Shown: positions 17,385 to 25,545, numbered from the stretch's first letter. The stretch is DNA of 64,000 bases from an uncultured Castellaniella sp. (GCF_937988725.1 NZ_CALKHS010000004.1:62001-126000), one strand, 5' to 3'. Translations and numbers: made by a program. The notes: generated from the sequence alone by a model not told the origin.

Positions 17385-19058
17385 GTGGATACCGTCACCG
17401 TACTACTCCTGACCTTTATCATGTCCGTGACCGGGCTGGGTATTTTCATCTGGTCCCTGCGACGGAACATGTTCGACGACAACCCCGCGGCGGCCGGGGT
17501 GATCTTTTCGACCGGCGAAATCGGCCACGTCGAAGACCCCTCCGCCACGCCCGAGCAACGGGCCGGCCTGCAACAGATCGTCACCGAAGGCGGCAAGGCC
17601 GTCATCGACCCGTCCCTGGCCGACAAGCTCAAGGCGGAACTGACCGAACGCATGGAAGCCGACCAGTCCACGGCCTACGTGACCTTCGTGTTCCTGTCCT
17701 GTGCCATCGTGTGGCTGGTCGCCGCATCGACTTTCGGCCTGATCAGTTCGATCAAGCTGCACAATCCCGAATTCCTGACGCAGTACGCTTGGCTGACTTT
17801 CGGCCGCACGCGCACATTGCACCTGAACATGGTGGCCTATGGCTGGTGCCCGATGGCGGCCTTCGGCATTGCCATCTGGGTCCTGCCGCGCCTGCTGAAG
17901 ACCCGCCTGTACGGCGGCCGTTTCGCGCTGCTGGGCTGCATGCTGTGGAACGCCGGCCTGATCGCCGGTCTGGGCGCCATCGCCGCCGGCATCAACGACG
18001 GCCTGGAGTGGCTGGAAATCCCCTGGCAGATCAGCATCCTGCTGGTGATCGGCGGTTCGCTGATCGCCCTGCCGCTGGTGTTTACGCTGCGCAACCGCAA
18101 GGTCGACCACCTGTACGTGTCGATCTGGTACATGGGGGCCGCGCTGTTCTGGTTCCCGGTGCTGTATCTGGTCGGCAAGGTTCCCGGCGTGCACTTCGGC
18201 GTCGAACAGGCCACCATGAACTGGTGGTTCGGCCATAACGTGCTGGGCCTGTACTACACCCCCATCGCCCTGGCGTCGGTGTATTACTTCCTGCCCAAGA
18301 TCATCGGCCGGCCGATCCAGTCCTACAACCTGTCCCTGGTCGGCTTCTGGGCGCTGGCCTTCTTCTACGGCCAGGTCGGCGGCCACCACCTAGTGGGCGG
18401 CCCGGTGCCGCACTGGCTGATCTCGCTGTCCATCGTCCAGTCGATGATGATGATCATCCCGGTGCTGGCCTTCTCGGTGAACCAGCACCTGACGATGCGC
18501 GGCCACTTCAAGACCATGTACTACTCGCCCACGCTGCGCTTCATCGTGCTGGGCGCCATGATGTACACGCTCAGCTCCTTCGAGGGCTCCTTCGAGGCCC
18601 TGCGCAGCGTCAGCCGCGTGGCGCACTTCACGCACTTCACCGTGGCGCACGCCCACCTGGGCCTGTATGCCTTCTTCTCCGTCGTCATGTTCGGCGCCAT
18701 CTATTTCGTGATGCCGCGCGTGATGTCCTGGGAATGGCCGCATCCGAAGCTCATCCTCGTGCACTTCTGGCTGGTGACGATCGGCATGGGCGTCTACATC
18801 GTCGGCCTGTCCATCGGCGGCTGGCTGCAAGGCCTGGCCATGCTGGATGCCACCAAGCCCTTCATGGATTCCGTGCTGGTCACGATGCCGTACCTGGAAG
18901 CCCGCACGCTGGGCGGTTCCCTGATGACGCTGGGCCACCTGGTCTTTGCCGTGCACTTCGTGCAGATGGCATTGCGCTATGGGACTAGCCGCGTCGGTCC
19001 CGCCTTGTTGCATAAACGTAAGTCTCAGCCTGAAGCTCAGGCGTTTGCAGGTGCCTGA
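17385..19058 (+). CDS. ccoN: cbb3-type cytochrome oxidase subunit I with N-terminal CcoS-like segment
   Basis: Catalytic subunit of a high-affinity terminal oxidase. The conserved haem and CuB histidines are visible in RTRTLHLNM, WWFGHNVLG, GQVGGHHLVGG and HFTHFTVAHAHLG. The first 50 residues (one hydrophobic helix, then FIWSLRRNMFDDNPAAAGVIF) look like the small maturation protein CcoS, which normally is a separate gene; a charged linker of about 40 residues then leads to the usual CcoN helices. The GTG at 17385 has a GGAAG ribosome site four bases upstream and begins exactly as CcoS would; a TTG seven codons earlier is an alternative start. 557 residues against about 475 for ordinary CcoN. 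Confidence 0.93.
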   Translation: MDTVTVLLLTFIMSVTGLGIFIWSLRRNMFDDNPAAAGVIFSTGEIGHVEDPSATPEQRAGLQQIVTEGGKAVIDPSLADKLKAELTERMEADQSTAYVTFVFLSCAIVWLVAASTFGLISSIKLHNPEFLTQYAWLTFGRTRTLHLNMVAYGWCPMAAFGIAIWVLPRLLKTRLYGGRFALLGCMLWNAGLIAGLGAIAAGINDGLEWLEIPWQISILLVIGGSLIALPLVFTLRNRKVDHLYVSIWYMGAALFWFPVLYLVGKVPGVHFGVEQATMNWWFGHNVLGLYYTPIALASVYYFLPKIIGRPIQSYNLSLVGFWALAFFYGQVGGHHLVGGPVPHWLISLSIVQSMMMIIPVLAFSVNQHLTMRGHFKTMYYSPTLRFIVLGAMMYTLSSFEGSFEALRSVSRVAHFTHFTVAHAHLGLYAFFSVVMFGAIYFVMPRVMSWEWPHPKLILVHFWLVTIGMGVYIVGLSIGGWLQGLAMLDATKPFMDSVLVTMPYLEARTLGGSLMTLGHLVFAVHFVQMALRYGTSRVGPALLHKRKSQPEAQAFAGA

Positions 19059-19060
19059 TC

Positions 19061-19696
19061 ATGGAAAGCGAATACAAACTCCTTAGCGGGGCGATGGTGA
19101 CCCTCGCCCTGGCCACCGCCACGCTGGTCGTGCTGCCCTACATGCAGCTGTCGGACGTGCAGCCCTCGGAAGGCCTGAAGCCCTACACCGAGCAGCAGCT
19201 GCGCGGCCGCCAGGTGTACATCGAAATGGGCTGCGTCTACTGCCACTCGCAGCAGCCGCGCAGCCAGTCCATGGCGCCCGATTTCCAGCGCGGCTGGGGC
19301 CGCGCCCCGGTCGCCGGCGACTATTACTACGACCATCCGCACCTGCTGGGCACGATGCGCACGGGGCCGGACCTGTTCAACATCGGCGCGCGCCAGCCCA
19401 GCGTGGACTGGAACCTGGGCCACCTGTACGAACCCCGCGCCTACACGCCGCACAGCAACATGCCGTCCTTCCCCTTCCTGTTCAAGCTGAAGGACAAGGC
19501 CGAAGAGGGCGACAAGGTCGTCAATCTGCCGCCCAGCTACGCGCCGGCCGACGGCAAGGTCGTCGTGGCCACGCCAGAAGCGCTGGATCTGGTCGCTTAC
19601 CTGATCGGCCTGAACCACACCTATCCGGTCAATCCCGACGCCCAGTTGCCGACGCTGCCGCAGAAGCGCGCCGAAGCTGAAGGAGACAAGGAATGA
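19061..19696 (+). CDS. ccoO: cbb3-type cytochrome oxidase subunit II (monohaem)
   Basis: Membrane-anchored cytochrome c subunit of the cbb3 oxidase, 211 residues. One N-terminal helix (about 8-28), then the single haem site CVYCH and the conserved PRSQSMAPDFQRGWGRAP and GTMRTGPDL blocks. It starts two bases after the ccoN stop and overlaps ccoP by four bases. The late Met-containing segment HSNMPSFPF supplies the expected sixth haem ligand. Confidence 0.95.
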   Translation: MESEYKLLSGAMVTLALATATLVVLPYMQLSDVQPSEGLKPYTEQQLRGRQVYIEMGCVYCHSQQPRSQSMAPDFQRGWGRAPVAGDYYYDHPHLLGTMRTGPDLFNIGARQPSVDWNLGHLYEPRAYTPHSNMPSFPFLFKLKDKAEEGDKVVNLPPSYAPADGKVVVATPEALDLVAYLIGLNHTYPVNPDAQLPTLPQKRAEAEGDKE

Positions 19697-20277
19697 GCAA
19701 CAAGTTCACCCAACAGCGCCGCGAGCAGCCGGAACCCGTCGAGGGCAGCCGGCCGATTCCCAAGGTCGTGCTGGCCATCATCGGGGGCCTGCTGATCTGG
19801 GCGGTCTGGCATCTGTACGTCTCGTACACGCCCATGCCGCCGTCCGTGGGCGACGACCGCGTGGTGGCCGACTTCGCCGTGCCGGCCAAGGCCGACGGCG
19901 GGCAGCTGTACACCGCCAATTGCGTGGCCTGTCACCAGGCCACCGGCGCCGGGGTGCCGGGCGTGTTCCCGCCCCTGTCCAAGTCCGAATGGGTGGACGC
20001 GGCGGACGCGGGCGTCATGGTGCGCATCGTGCTGCATGGCATCCACGGTCCGCTGACCGTCGAAGGCGCCAAGTACAACGGCGAAATGCCGCACTTCCAG
20101 GACAAGTTCTCCGACGAGGAAGTGGCCGCCATCGTCAGTCACGTGCGCACCAGCTTCGGCAATTCGGCGTCCACGATCGATGCGCAGTTCGTCGCCAAGG
20201 TCCGCGAAGAGACCAAGGACCAGACCACGCCCTGGAAGGGCGACGAAGATCTGCGTCCGTTGCTGGAAAAGAAATAA
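19693..20277 (+). CDS. ccoP: CcoP-like membrane cytochrome c, single haem
   Basis: 194-residue electron-entry subunit in the position of ccoP. It has one N-terminal membrane helix (about 24-45) and a single CxxCH site (NCVACHQATGAGVPGVFPPL) with a later NGEMPHF Met ligand. Canonical CcoP has about 300 residues and two haems and a CcoQ gene usually precedes it; here there is neither a second haem site nor a CcoQ. It may be a reduced CcoP or a recruited cytochrome c. Four-base overlap with ccoO shows it belongs to the oxidase operon. Confidence 0.85.
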   Translation: MSNKFTQQRREQPEPVEGSRPIPKVVLAIIGGLLIWAVWHLYVSYTPMPPSVGDDRVVADFAVPAKADGGQLYTANCVACHQATGAGVPGVFPPLSKSEWVDAADAGVMVRIVLHGIHGPLTVEGAKYNGEMPHFQDKFSDEEVAAIVSHVRTSFGNSASTIDAQFVAKVREETKDQTTPWKGDEDLRPLLEKK

Positions 20278-20292
20278 GCGGGCAGCGGGACC

Positions 20293-20943
20293 ATGCGGTG
20301 GGTGCTCTCGCTGGCGCTTGCCCTGGCGGCGGGCATCGGCGTTCTCTACAGCCTGACGGACGGTTTCACGGTCCTGACGGCGGAGGCCGCCCGCCGCCAG
20401 GCGATCGCCGCGCATCCGCGCGACATTCCCGCCGCGGTGCGGGTGCTGGATGACGCGGGCCGCCTGGAATCCCTGAACCGCAATCTGCGCGACGATGGCC
20501 GGGTGGCCATCGTCAATTTTTTCTATACGCGCTGCATCGCCCTGTGCCTTGCCCAGGGATCGCTGACCGAGCAACTGCAGCGGGCCATCGAGGCCGAGGG
20601 CCTGCAGGACAAGCTGCGCCTGATCAGCCTGAGCTTCGATCCCCGGGATCGGGCGAAGGATCTGTCCCGCTATGCCGTGCGCATGGGGGCCGACGCCGGC
20701 GTCTGGCAGTTCCTGACCCTGACCGACGCGGCGCAGCGCAGCGCCCTGCTGGACATGTTCGGCATCATGGTCGTGCCCGCCCCGCTGGGGGAGTTCGAGC
20801 ACAATGCCGCCTTTCATATCGTGACGCCTGACGGGCGCCTGGTGCGCATCGTCGATCTGGACGATCCGGGCTGGGCGCTGAAGGCGGCCAAGTCACTGCT
20901 GCCGGCTTCCGGGGCGGGGCGTCCGGCCGGGGAGACGCCGTGA
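20293..20943 (+). CDS. SCO1/SenC/PrrC-family copper chaperone
   Basis: 216-residue thioredoxin-fold protein, membrane-anchored by an N-terminal helix (1-20) and facing the periplasm. The copper-binding CxxxC is present (FFYTRCIALCLAQGS) and a His in the HNAAFHIV region can be the third ligand. SCO proteins deliver copper to the oxidase CuB/CuA centre; its place right after the cbb3 genes, in the same transcript, supports a dedicated assembly role here. Its stop overlaps the next gene by four bases. Confidence 0.85.
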   Translation: MRWVLSLALALAAGIGVLYSLTDGFTVLTAEAARRQAIAAHPRDIPAAVRVLDDAGRLESLNRNLRDDGRVAIVNFFYTRCIALCLAQGSLTEQLQRAIEAEGLQDKLRLISLSFDPRDRAKDLSRYAVRMGADAGVWQFLTLTDAAQRSALLDMFGIMVVPAPLGEFEHNAAFHIVTPDGRLVRIVDLDDPGWALKAAKSLLPASGAGRPAGETP

Positions 20944-21593
20944 ACCGCCTCCGGTCCGTCGGCCCCGCATCCCTGCTGGCGGCGATCCTGTGCCTGGGCG
21001 CGGCCCTGGTCTGGCACGATGCGCTGACGGCGCTGATGAGCCTGCACATGGTGGTGCAGATTCCCCTGCTGGTTGCCGGCGGCGTGTTCGCCGAGCAGGC
21101 CTGGCATGCGGGGCGGACCGGGCGCGTGTCGGACGTCGGCGCGTCGCCGGCGTCCGGCGGCCGCGCCGCCGTGTGGCAGCCGACGTCCGGCCGCGGCATT
21201 CGCTGGTCCTATAACGCCTACGGCATTCCCGGGCTGCTGCTGGTCAGCCTGGTGGGAGCGGGGTGGATGATTCCCAAGGCGCTCGACGACGCCCTGGTGG
21301 ACTGGCGGGTGGCGGCGTTCAAGTACCTGGGGCTGCCCGTGTGCGGCTGGCTGCTGCGGGCATCGGTGCGGCGGGCCAACGTGGTGATCAAGCTGTTCTT
21401 CCTGGGCAATTTCTGCTGGATGAGCGCGATCGTCGGCATGGTGTATCTGGACCAGCCGATCCGGCTGTGCAACGCCTACCTGCAGGACGATCAGGACTGG
21501 GCCGGCCGCGGGCTGATCGCCCTGGCCATCGTGTTACCCTCGTGCTGGTTGCTGGCCGCCGTGAAGCCGGTCTGGCGCTTCCTGAATCGATAA
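20940..21593 (+). CDS. Multi-spanning membrane protein, CtaG_Caa3-like
   Basis: 217-residue integral membrane protein with about five to six hydrophobic segments. It is not a confident match to a family by eye, but two features resemble the caa3-type CtaG assembly factors: a His-Met followed by Pro-Leu-Leu (SLHMVVQIPLLVAGG) and a late DDQDWAGRGL motif close to the DQ-x-x-AG of that family. The GTG start overlaps the SCO stop (GTGA), so translation is coupled to the copper chaperone; an oxidase assembly function is an inference from this position. Confidence 0.6.
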   Translation: MNRLRSVGPASLLAAILCLGAALVWHDALTALMSLHMVVQIPLLVAGGVFAEQAWHAGRTGRVSDVGASPASGGRAAVWQPTSGRGIRWSYNAYGIPGLLLVSLVGAGWMIPKALDDALVDWRVAAFKYLGLPVCGWLLRASVRRANVVIKLFFLGNFCWMSAIVGMVYLDQPIRLCNAYLQDDQDWAGRGLIALAIVLPSCWLLAAVKPVWRFLNR

Positions 21594-21602
21594 AGGATTC
21601 CC

Positions 21603-22280
21603 ATGACCTCGACGAATTCCCTGGAAAACGGCCGCTGGCGGCGCCGCGCCGGCCCGCTGGACGGCCTGCTGTCCGAAATCGGCCAGGCCCTGCAGGTGCT
21701 GGACGGCACGGTGTCCCATGAGCGCGCCTATCCGGCGGGGCCCGCGCGGCCCGATGATCCCGTCCTGTCGGCCGATGAAGCCCGCCACGCGGCGGGGCTC
21801 ATGCGGGTGAATCACGTGGGCGAGATCTGCGCCCAGGCTCTGTACCGGGGCCAGGCGCTGATGTGCCGCGATGCGTCGGTGCGCGCCGTGCTGCTGCGGG
21901 CGGCCGCCGAGGAAACCGACCACCTGGCCTGGTGCCGTCGGCGCCTGGACGAGCTGCAAAGCCGCCCCAGCCTGCTCAATCCCCTGTGGTATGCCGGGTC
22001 CTTCGGCCTGGGCGTGGCGGCCAGCCGGGCGGGGGTGCCCTACAACCTGGGGTTCATGGCGGAAACCGAACGCCAGGTCGAGGAGCACCTGGACGGGCAC
22101 TTGAACACGCTGCCCGCGCAGGATCGTCGGTCGCGCCAGGTGGTCACGCAGATGCGGGACGACGAGATCGGCCATCGCACGACGGCGGAAGACCATGGGG
22201 CGGCGCCCTTGCCCGCGCCGATTCGCGGGGCCATGCGGTTCATGTCCCGCATCATGACCACCACGGCCTACCGGATCTGA
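21603..22280 (+). CDS. coq7: Coq7-type demethoxyubiquinone hydroxylase
   Basis: Diiron monooxygenase catalysing the last hydroxylation of ubiquinone synthesis, 225 residues. The ferritin-like diiron ligands appear in two repeats: E in NHVGEICAQALY, ExxH in AAEETDHLAW, E in AETERQVEEHLDGH and ExxH in RDDEIGHRTTA. A short Arg-rich N-terminal region precedes the core. It starts nine bases after the membrane-protein stop and is probably the last gene of the oxidase transcript. Coq7 rather than UbiF is the usual enzyme in this bacterial group. Confidence 0.93.
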   Translation: MTSTNSLENGRWRRRAGPLDGLLSEIGQALQVLDGTVSHERAYPAGPARPDDPVLSADEARHAAGLMRVNHVGEICAQALYRGQALMCRDASVRAVLLRAAAEETDHLAWCRRRLDELQSRPSLLNPLWYAGSFGLGVAASRAGVPYNLGFMAETERQVEEHLDGHLNTLPAQDRRSRQVVTQMRDDEIGHRTTAEDHGAAPLPAPIRGAMRFMSRIMTTTAYRI

Positions 22281-22395
22281 TCGGGCTTTCCTCTTTTCGG
22301 GCGCCTGTCGGGCCCGATTTGGCATCAGGTTTACCCTGGGTTGTGTGCGAAAAACTACAAACCTATGGCTGTTATCTATTGACATGAAATAGAAC

Positions 22396-22425
22396 TTGCA
22401 TGTCCGCAAAAACTGCCTATATAAT
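22396..22425 (+). promoter_or_regulatory. Promoter of the small-RNA candidate
   Basis: TTGCAT (22396-22401) and a perfect TATAAT (22420-22425) lie 18 bases apart, in the gap after coq7. No plus-strand gene follows for 1.6 kb, so this promoter should drive only the short transcript that ends at the terminator at 22552-22584. The 115 bases between coq7 and this promoter show nothing else that I can name. Confidence 0.6.
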
Positions 22426-22431
22426 TTGCTT

Positions 22432-22584
22432 ATCGGATGTCGAGACGTGATTGCAGCGGGAAAACCCCTAATCACGGATGGCTCAGGTTCATGACCTTAG
22501 CAGCCCGGCATGCCACGGTTGTCTCCTCCACCCTCCTCCTTTGGTGGATTTAGCCCAAGATCCTCGGATCTTGGGCTTTTTTTT
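22432..22584 (+). ncRNA. Small RNA candidate with an anti-Shine-Dalgarno loop
   Basis: A transcript of about 150 bases is framed by the promoter above and a strong terminator. It folds by eye into: hairpin 22446-22476 (CGTGATT/AATCACG with an inner GGG-AAAA-CCC), hairpin 22481-22501 (eight pairs, one mismatch), hairpin 22527-22548 (TCCACC/GGTGGA) whose ten-base loop is CTCCTCCTTT, and the terminator. CUCCUCC in a loop is the complement of a Shine-Dalgarno sequence and is the seed type used by several sRNA families to block translation. I do not recognise the family. A 38-codon reading frame (22437-22553) crosses the same region, so a leader-peptide/attenuator remnant is the alternative. Confidence 0.55.
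22552..22584 (+). terminator. Strong intrinsic terminator
   Basis: AGCCCAAGATCC (22552-22563) pairs perfectly with GGATCTTGGGCT (22566-22577), a 12-base inverted repeat, followed by eight T (22577-22584). This is a plus-strand terminator; the minus-strand gltS ends 31 bases further on and lacks a T-run on its own side. Confidence 0.9.
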
Positions 22585-22615
22585 ATCTTTTATCTGTATG
22601 CCAGGGCGGACCGGC

Positions 22616-23884
22616 TCATTGCAGAAACGGCATCTGGGTGAAGATCTGCAAGATGGCGGCGTTGACCAGGTCCACGAAAAACGCGCCCACCAGCGGCACG
22701 ACAAGATAAGCCTTGTAGGACGGGCCGAACCGGTCCGTGACGGCCTGCATGTTGGCGATGGCGGTGGGGGTGGCGCCCAGGCCGAAACCGCAATGGCCGG
22801 CGGCCACGACGGCGGCGTCGTAGTCCGACCCCATGAAACGGTAGGTGATGAAGGTCGTATAAATCATGATGGCCAGGACTTGTACCGCCAGGATGATGGC
22901 GACCGGACCCGCCAGCCCGGCGAGTTCCCATAGACGCAGGCTGAGCAATGCGATGGCCAGGAACAGCGACAGCGATGTGTTGCCGAACACATCGATCGCG
23001 CGGTCGAACATCTGGAAGCGGAACACATGGGTGAGCACGTTGCGGATCACGACGCCGCTGGCCAGCGCCCAGATGAAGGTAGGCAGTTCGATGACGGTGC
23101 CATGCGTCCAGCGGCTGAGCAGGTCCGCGCTGCTCAGGCAGGCGGCGAACATGGCCAGGGTCTCGATGGCCGCGTAGGCGGTGATCAGGCGCGGTTGATC
23201 GAACAGTTCGAAAGTCAGGCGGCGGGCCTCTTCGGCACCCGTGCTCTGCTGGTGCCGCGGGGCGCCGGACAGTGTCTCGATGCCGGTGCGTTCGTGCGCG
23301 TCCGGCACCGGTTCCCGGTTCTGCGCGCGGATCAGGTGACGCGCCACCGGCCCGCCGATCAGGCCGCCGAACACCAGGCCGAAGGTCGCCGTGGCGATTC
23401 CTAGCGTGGTGGCGCCCGCAATGCCGTATTTGGCCTCCAGCACGGGACCCCAGGCGCCCGCCGTGCCATGCCCGCCCGTCAGCGTGATCGAACCGACCAC
23501 CAGGCCGATCAGCGGCTTGAGGCCCAGCAGCGCCGCCAACCCCACGCCGATGAGGTTCTGCGCCACGATGAAGACGGAAACCAGCGCCAGCAAGATGACC
23601 AGGGGCTTGCCGCCTTCTTTCAGCCGGGTGAAATCCGCACTCAGGCCGATCGAGGCGAAGAACATCAGCATGAAGGTCGTTTGCAGCCCGGTCTCGAGCG
23701 TGAGAGTCAGGCCTGTCGTGGCGTTGAGCAGCGTGATGATGAAGGCTGCCAGCAGGCCGCCGGCGACGGGTTCAGGGATATTGAACGTGGCCAGCGGCTT
23801 GATGCGAAAGACCAGCCAGTGCCCGACGAGCATCACGAGGGCGGCGGCGATCAGAGTGTGGTAGCCGTTGAGCGTGAGTTCCAT
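22616..23884 (-). CDS. gltS: Sodium/glutamate symporter
   Basis: Inner-membrane Na+-coupled glutamate permease, 422 residues, family length is about 400. Multiple hydrophobic helices are arranged as two inverted halves; conserved family blocks include NIPEPVAGGLLAA near the N-terminus, the re-entrant loop GSITLTGGHGTAGAWGP, and VAAGHCGFGLGATPTAIANM in the second half. A cytoplasmic loop of about 35 residues in the middle is charged and variable. It is divergent from gabD across about 180 bases. Confidence 0.93.
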   Translation of the reverse strand: MELTLNGYHTLIAAALVMLVGHWLVFRIKPLATFNIPEPVAGGLLAAFIITLLNATTGLTLTLETGLQTTFMLMFFASIGLSADFTRLKEGGKPLVILLALVSVFIVAQNLIGVGLAALLGLKPLIGLVVGSITLTGGHGTAGAWGPVLEAKYGIAGATTLGIATATFGLVFGGLIGGPVARHLIRAQNREPVPDAHERTGIETLSGAPRHQQSTGAEEARRLTFELFDQPRLITAYAAIETLAMFAACLSSADLLSRWTHGTVIELPTFIWALASGVVIRNVLTHVFRFQMFDRAIDVFGNTSLSLFLAIALLSLRLWELAGLAGPVAIILAVQVLAIMIYTTFITYRFMGSDYDAAVVAAGHCGFGLGATPTAIANMQAVTDRFGPSYKAYLVVPLVGAFFVDLVNAAILQIFTQMPFLQ

Positions 23885-24011
23885 GGGGTCTCCGCGGGTG
23901 GCGATAGAAAGTCATTTTAACCAGACCGCGTGTTCCGCCCGGGCGGGAGATGGCCGACAGCAGGGGGTTCCGGCGGATTGACGCCCCGCAATACCGGCCG
24001 TTATCATTGAT

Positions 24012-24048
24012 TTGTTCATCCTAACAAACATTGTTCATTATATTGAAC
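24012..24048. promoter_or_regulatory. Operator-like inverted and direct repeats upstream of gabD
   Basis: GTTCA (24033-24037) and TGAAC (24044-24048) form an inverted repeat with a six-base AT spacer, 20 bases before the gabD start. TTGTTCAT also occurs twice in direct order (24012-24019 and 24031-24038), 19 bases apart. This is the layout of a repressor site, but no regulator gene is adjacent. Confidence 0.45.
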
Positions 24049-24067
24049 GATCAATCGGAGCATAAGC

Positions 24068-25522
24068 ATGCTGGCACTGAAGAAACCCGACCTGCTGCGT
24101 CAGCAGGCCTATCTCGACGGGCGGTGGTGTGACGCGGACTCAGGCGAAACCATCTCCGTCAGCAATCCGGCGACGGGCGAAGCCCTGGGAACCGTGCCCC
24201 GCATGGGCGCGGCGGAAACCCGCCGGGCCATCGAAGGCGCCCAGGCCGCCTGGGGGGCCTGGCGCGCGCTGACCGCCAAGGAACGAGCGGCCATCCTGCG
24301 CCGCTGGTTCGACCTGATGACCGAGCACGCCCAGGACCTGGCCCTGATCATGACGGCCGAACAAGGCAAGCCCCTGGCCGAATCCCGGGGCGAGATCGCC
24401 TATGGCGCCGCGTTCCTGGAATGGTTCGCCGAAGAGGGCAAGCGCGCCTATGGCGACGTGATCCCCTCGTTCGCCAGGGATCGCCGGATCGTCGTCACCA
24501 AGGAACCCATCGGGGTGTGCGCCGCCATCACGCCCTGGAATTTTCCTTCGTCCATGATCACCCGCAAGGCCGGCGCCGCGCTGGCGGCGGGGTGCCCGCT
24601 GGTCGTCAAGCCCGCGGAACAGACGCCGTTCTCGGCCCTGGCCCTGGCCGTGCTGGCCGAGGAGGCGGGGGTGCCGGCGGGCGTGTTTTCCGTCCTGACC
24701 GGGGACGCCCCCGCCATCGGCGGCGAAATGACGTCCAACGCGATCGTGCGCAAGATGTCCTTCACCGGCTCGACCGAGGTCGGACGCCTGCTGATGCGCC
24801 AGTGCGCTCCCTCGATCAAGAAGCTGTCCCTGGAACTGGGCGGCAATGCGCCTTTCATCGTGTTCGACGACGCCGATCTGGATGCCGCTGTGGAAGGCGC
24901 CATCGCCAGCAAATACCGCAATTCCGGGCAGACCTGCGTGTGCACCAACCGCTTCTACGTGCAGGATTCGGTCTACGACGCCTTCAGCCGCAAGCTGGTG
25001 CAGGCCGTCGGCAAGCTGAAGGTGGGCAACGGTATGGAAGACGGCGTCACGCAGGGGCCCCTGATCGACGACGATGCCGTGGCCAAGGTCCGGGAACACA
25101 TCGCGGACGCCGTCGCCCAGGGCGGGCGCATCCTGGCGGGGGGACAGCCCCACGCCCTGGGACGCACCTTCTTCCAGCCGACGGTGCTGGCCGACGCCGT
25201 GCCTGCGATGAAACTCGCCCGCGAGGAAACCTTCGGCCCGCTGGCGCCGCTGTTCCGGTTCCACGACGACGCGGAGGTGATCCGCATGGCCAACGACACC
25301 GAATACGGCCTGGCCGCCTATTTCTATAGCCGCGACATCGGCCGGGTGTGGCGCGTGGCCGAGGCGCTGGAATACGGCATGGTGGGCATCAACACCGGGC
25401 TGGTCTCCAACGAGGCGGTGCCGTTCGGCGGGGTCAAGCAATCGGGCCTGGGCCGCGAGGGCTCGCACTACGGGCTGGACGATTATCTGGTTGTGAAATA
25501 CTTGTGCATGGGTCTGGGCTGA
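24068..25522 (+). CDS. gabD: Succinate-semialdehyde dehydrogenase (NADP-type)
   Basis: 484-residue aldehyde dehydrogenase, same length and very close sequence style to E. coli GabD, which oxidises succinate semialdehyde to succinate in the GABA shunt. The cofactor region TPWNFPSSMITRK, the catalytic Glu in LELGGNAPF and the nucleophile Cys in NSGQTCVCTNRF are intact; the double Cys (CVC) of the redox-switch loop is present as in E. coli GabD. No gabT lies nearby, so it may serve other semialdehydes too. Monocistronic: a terminator follows. Confidence 0.9.
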   Translation: MLALKKPDLLRQQAYLDGRWCDADSGETISVSNPATGEALGTVPRMGAAETRRAIEGAQAAWGAWRALTAKERAAILRRWFDLMTEHAQDLALIMTAEQGKPLAESRGEIAYGAAFLEWFAEEGKRAYGDVIPSFARDRRIVVTKEPIGVCAAITPWNFPSSMITRKAGAALAAGCPLVVKPAEQTPFSALALAVLAEEAGVPAGVFSVLTGDAPAIGGEMTSNAIVRKMSFTGSTEVGRLLMRQCAPSIKKLSLELGGNAPFIVFDDADLDAAVEGAIASKYRNSGQTCVCTNRFYVQDSVYDAFSRKLVQAVGKLKVGNGMEDGVTQGPLIDDDAVAKVREHIADAVAQGGRILAGGQPHALGRTFFQPTVLADAVPAMKLAREETFGPLAPLFRFHDDAEVIRMANDTEYGLAAYFYSRDIGRVWRVAEALEYGMVGINTGLVSNEAVPFGGVKQSGLGREGSHYGLDDYLVVKYLCMGLG

Positions 25523-25545
25523 TCCCCCGGGGAACGGGCGGGCCG

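Noticed and set aside
22281..22584. 6S RNA, SRP RNA, tmRNA or riboswitch in the gap after coq7
   Set aside because: None of the conserved sequences of these RNAs is present, and no plus-strand gene follows that a riboswitch could control.
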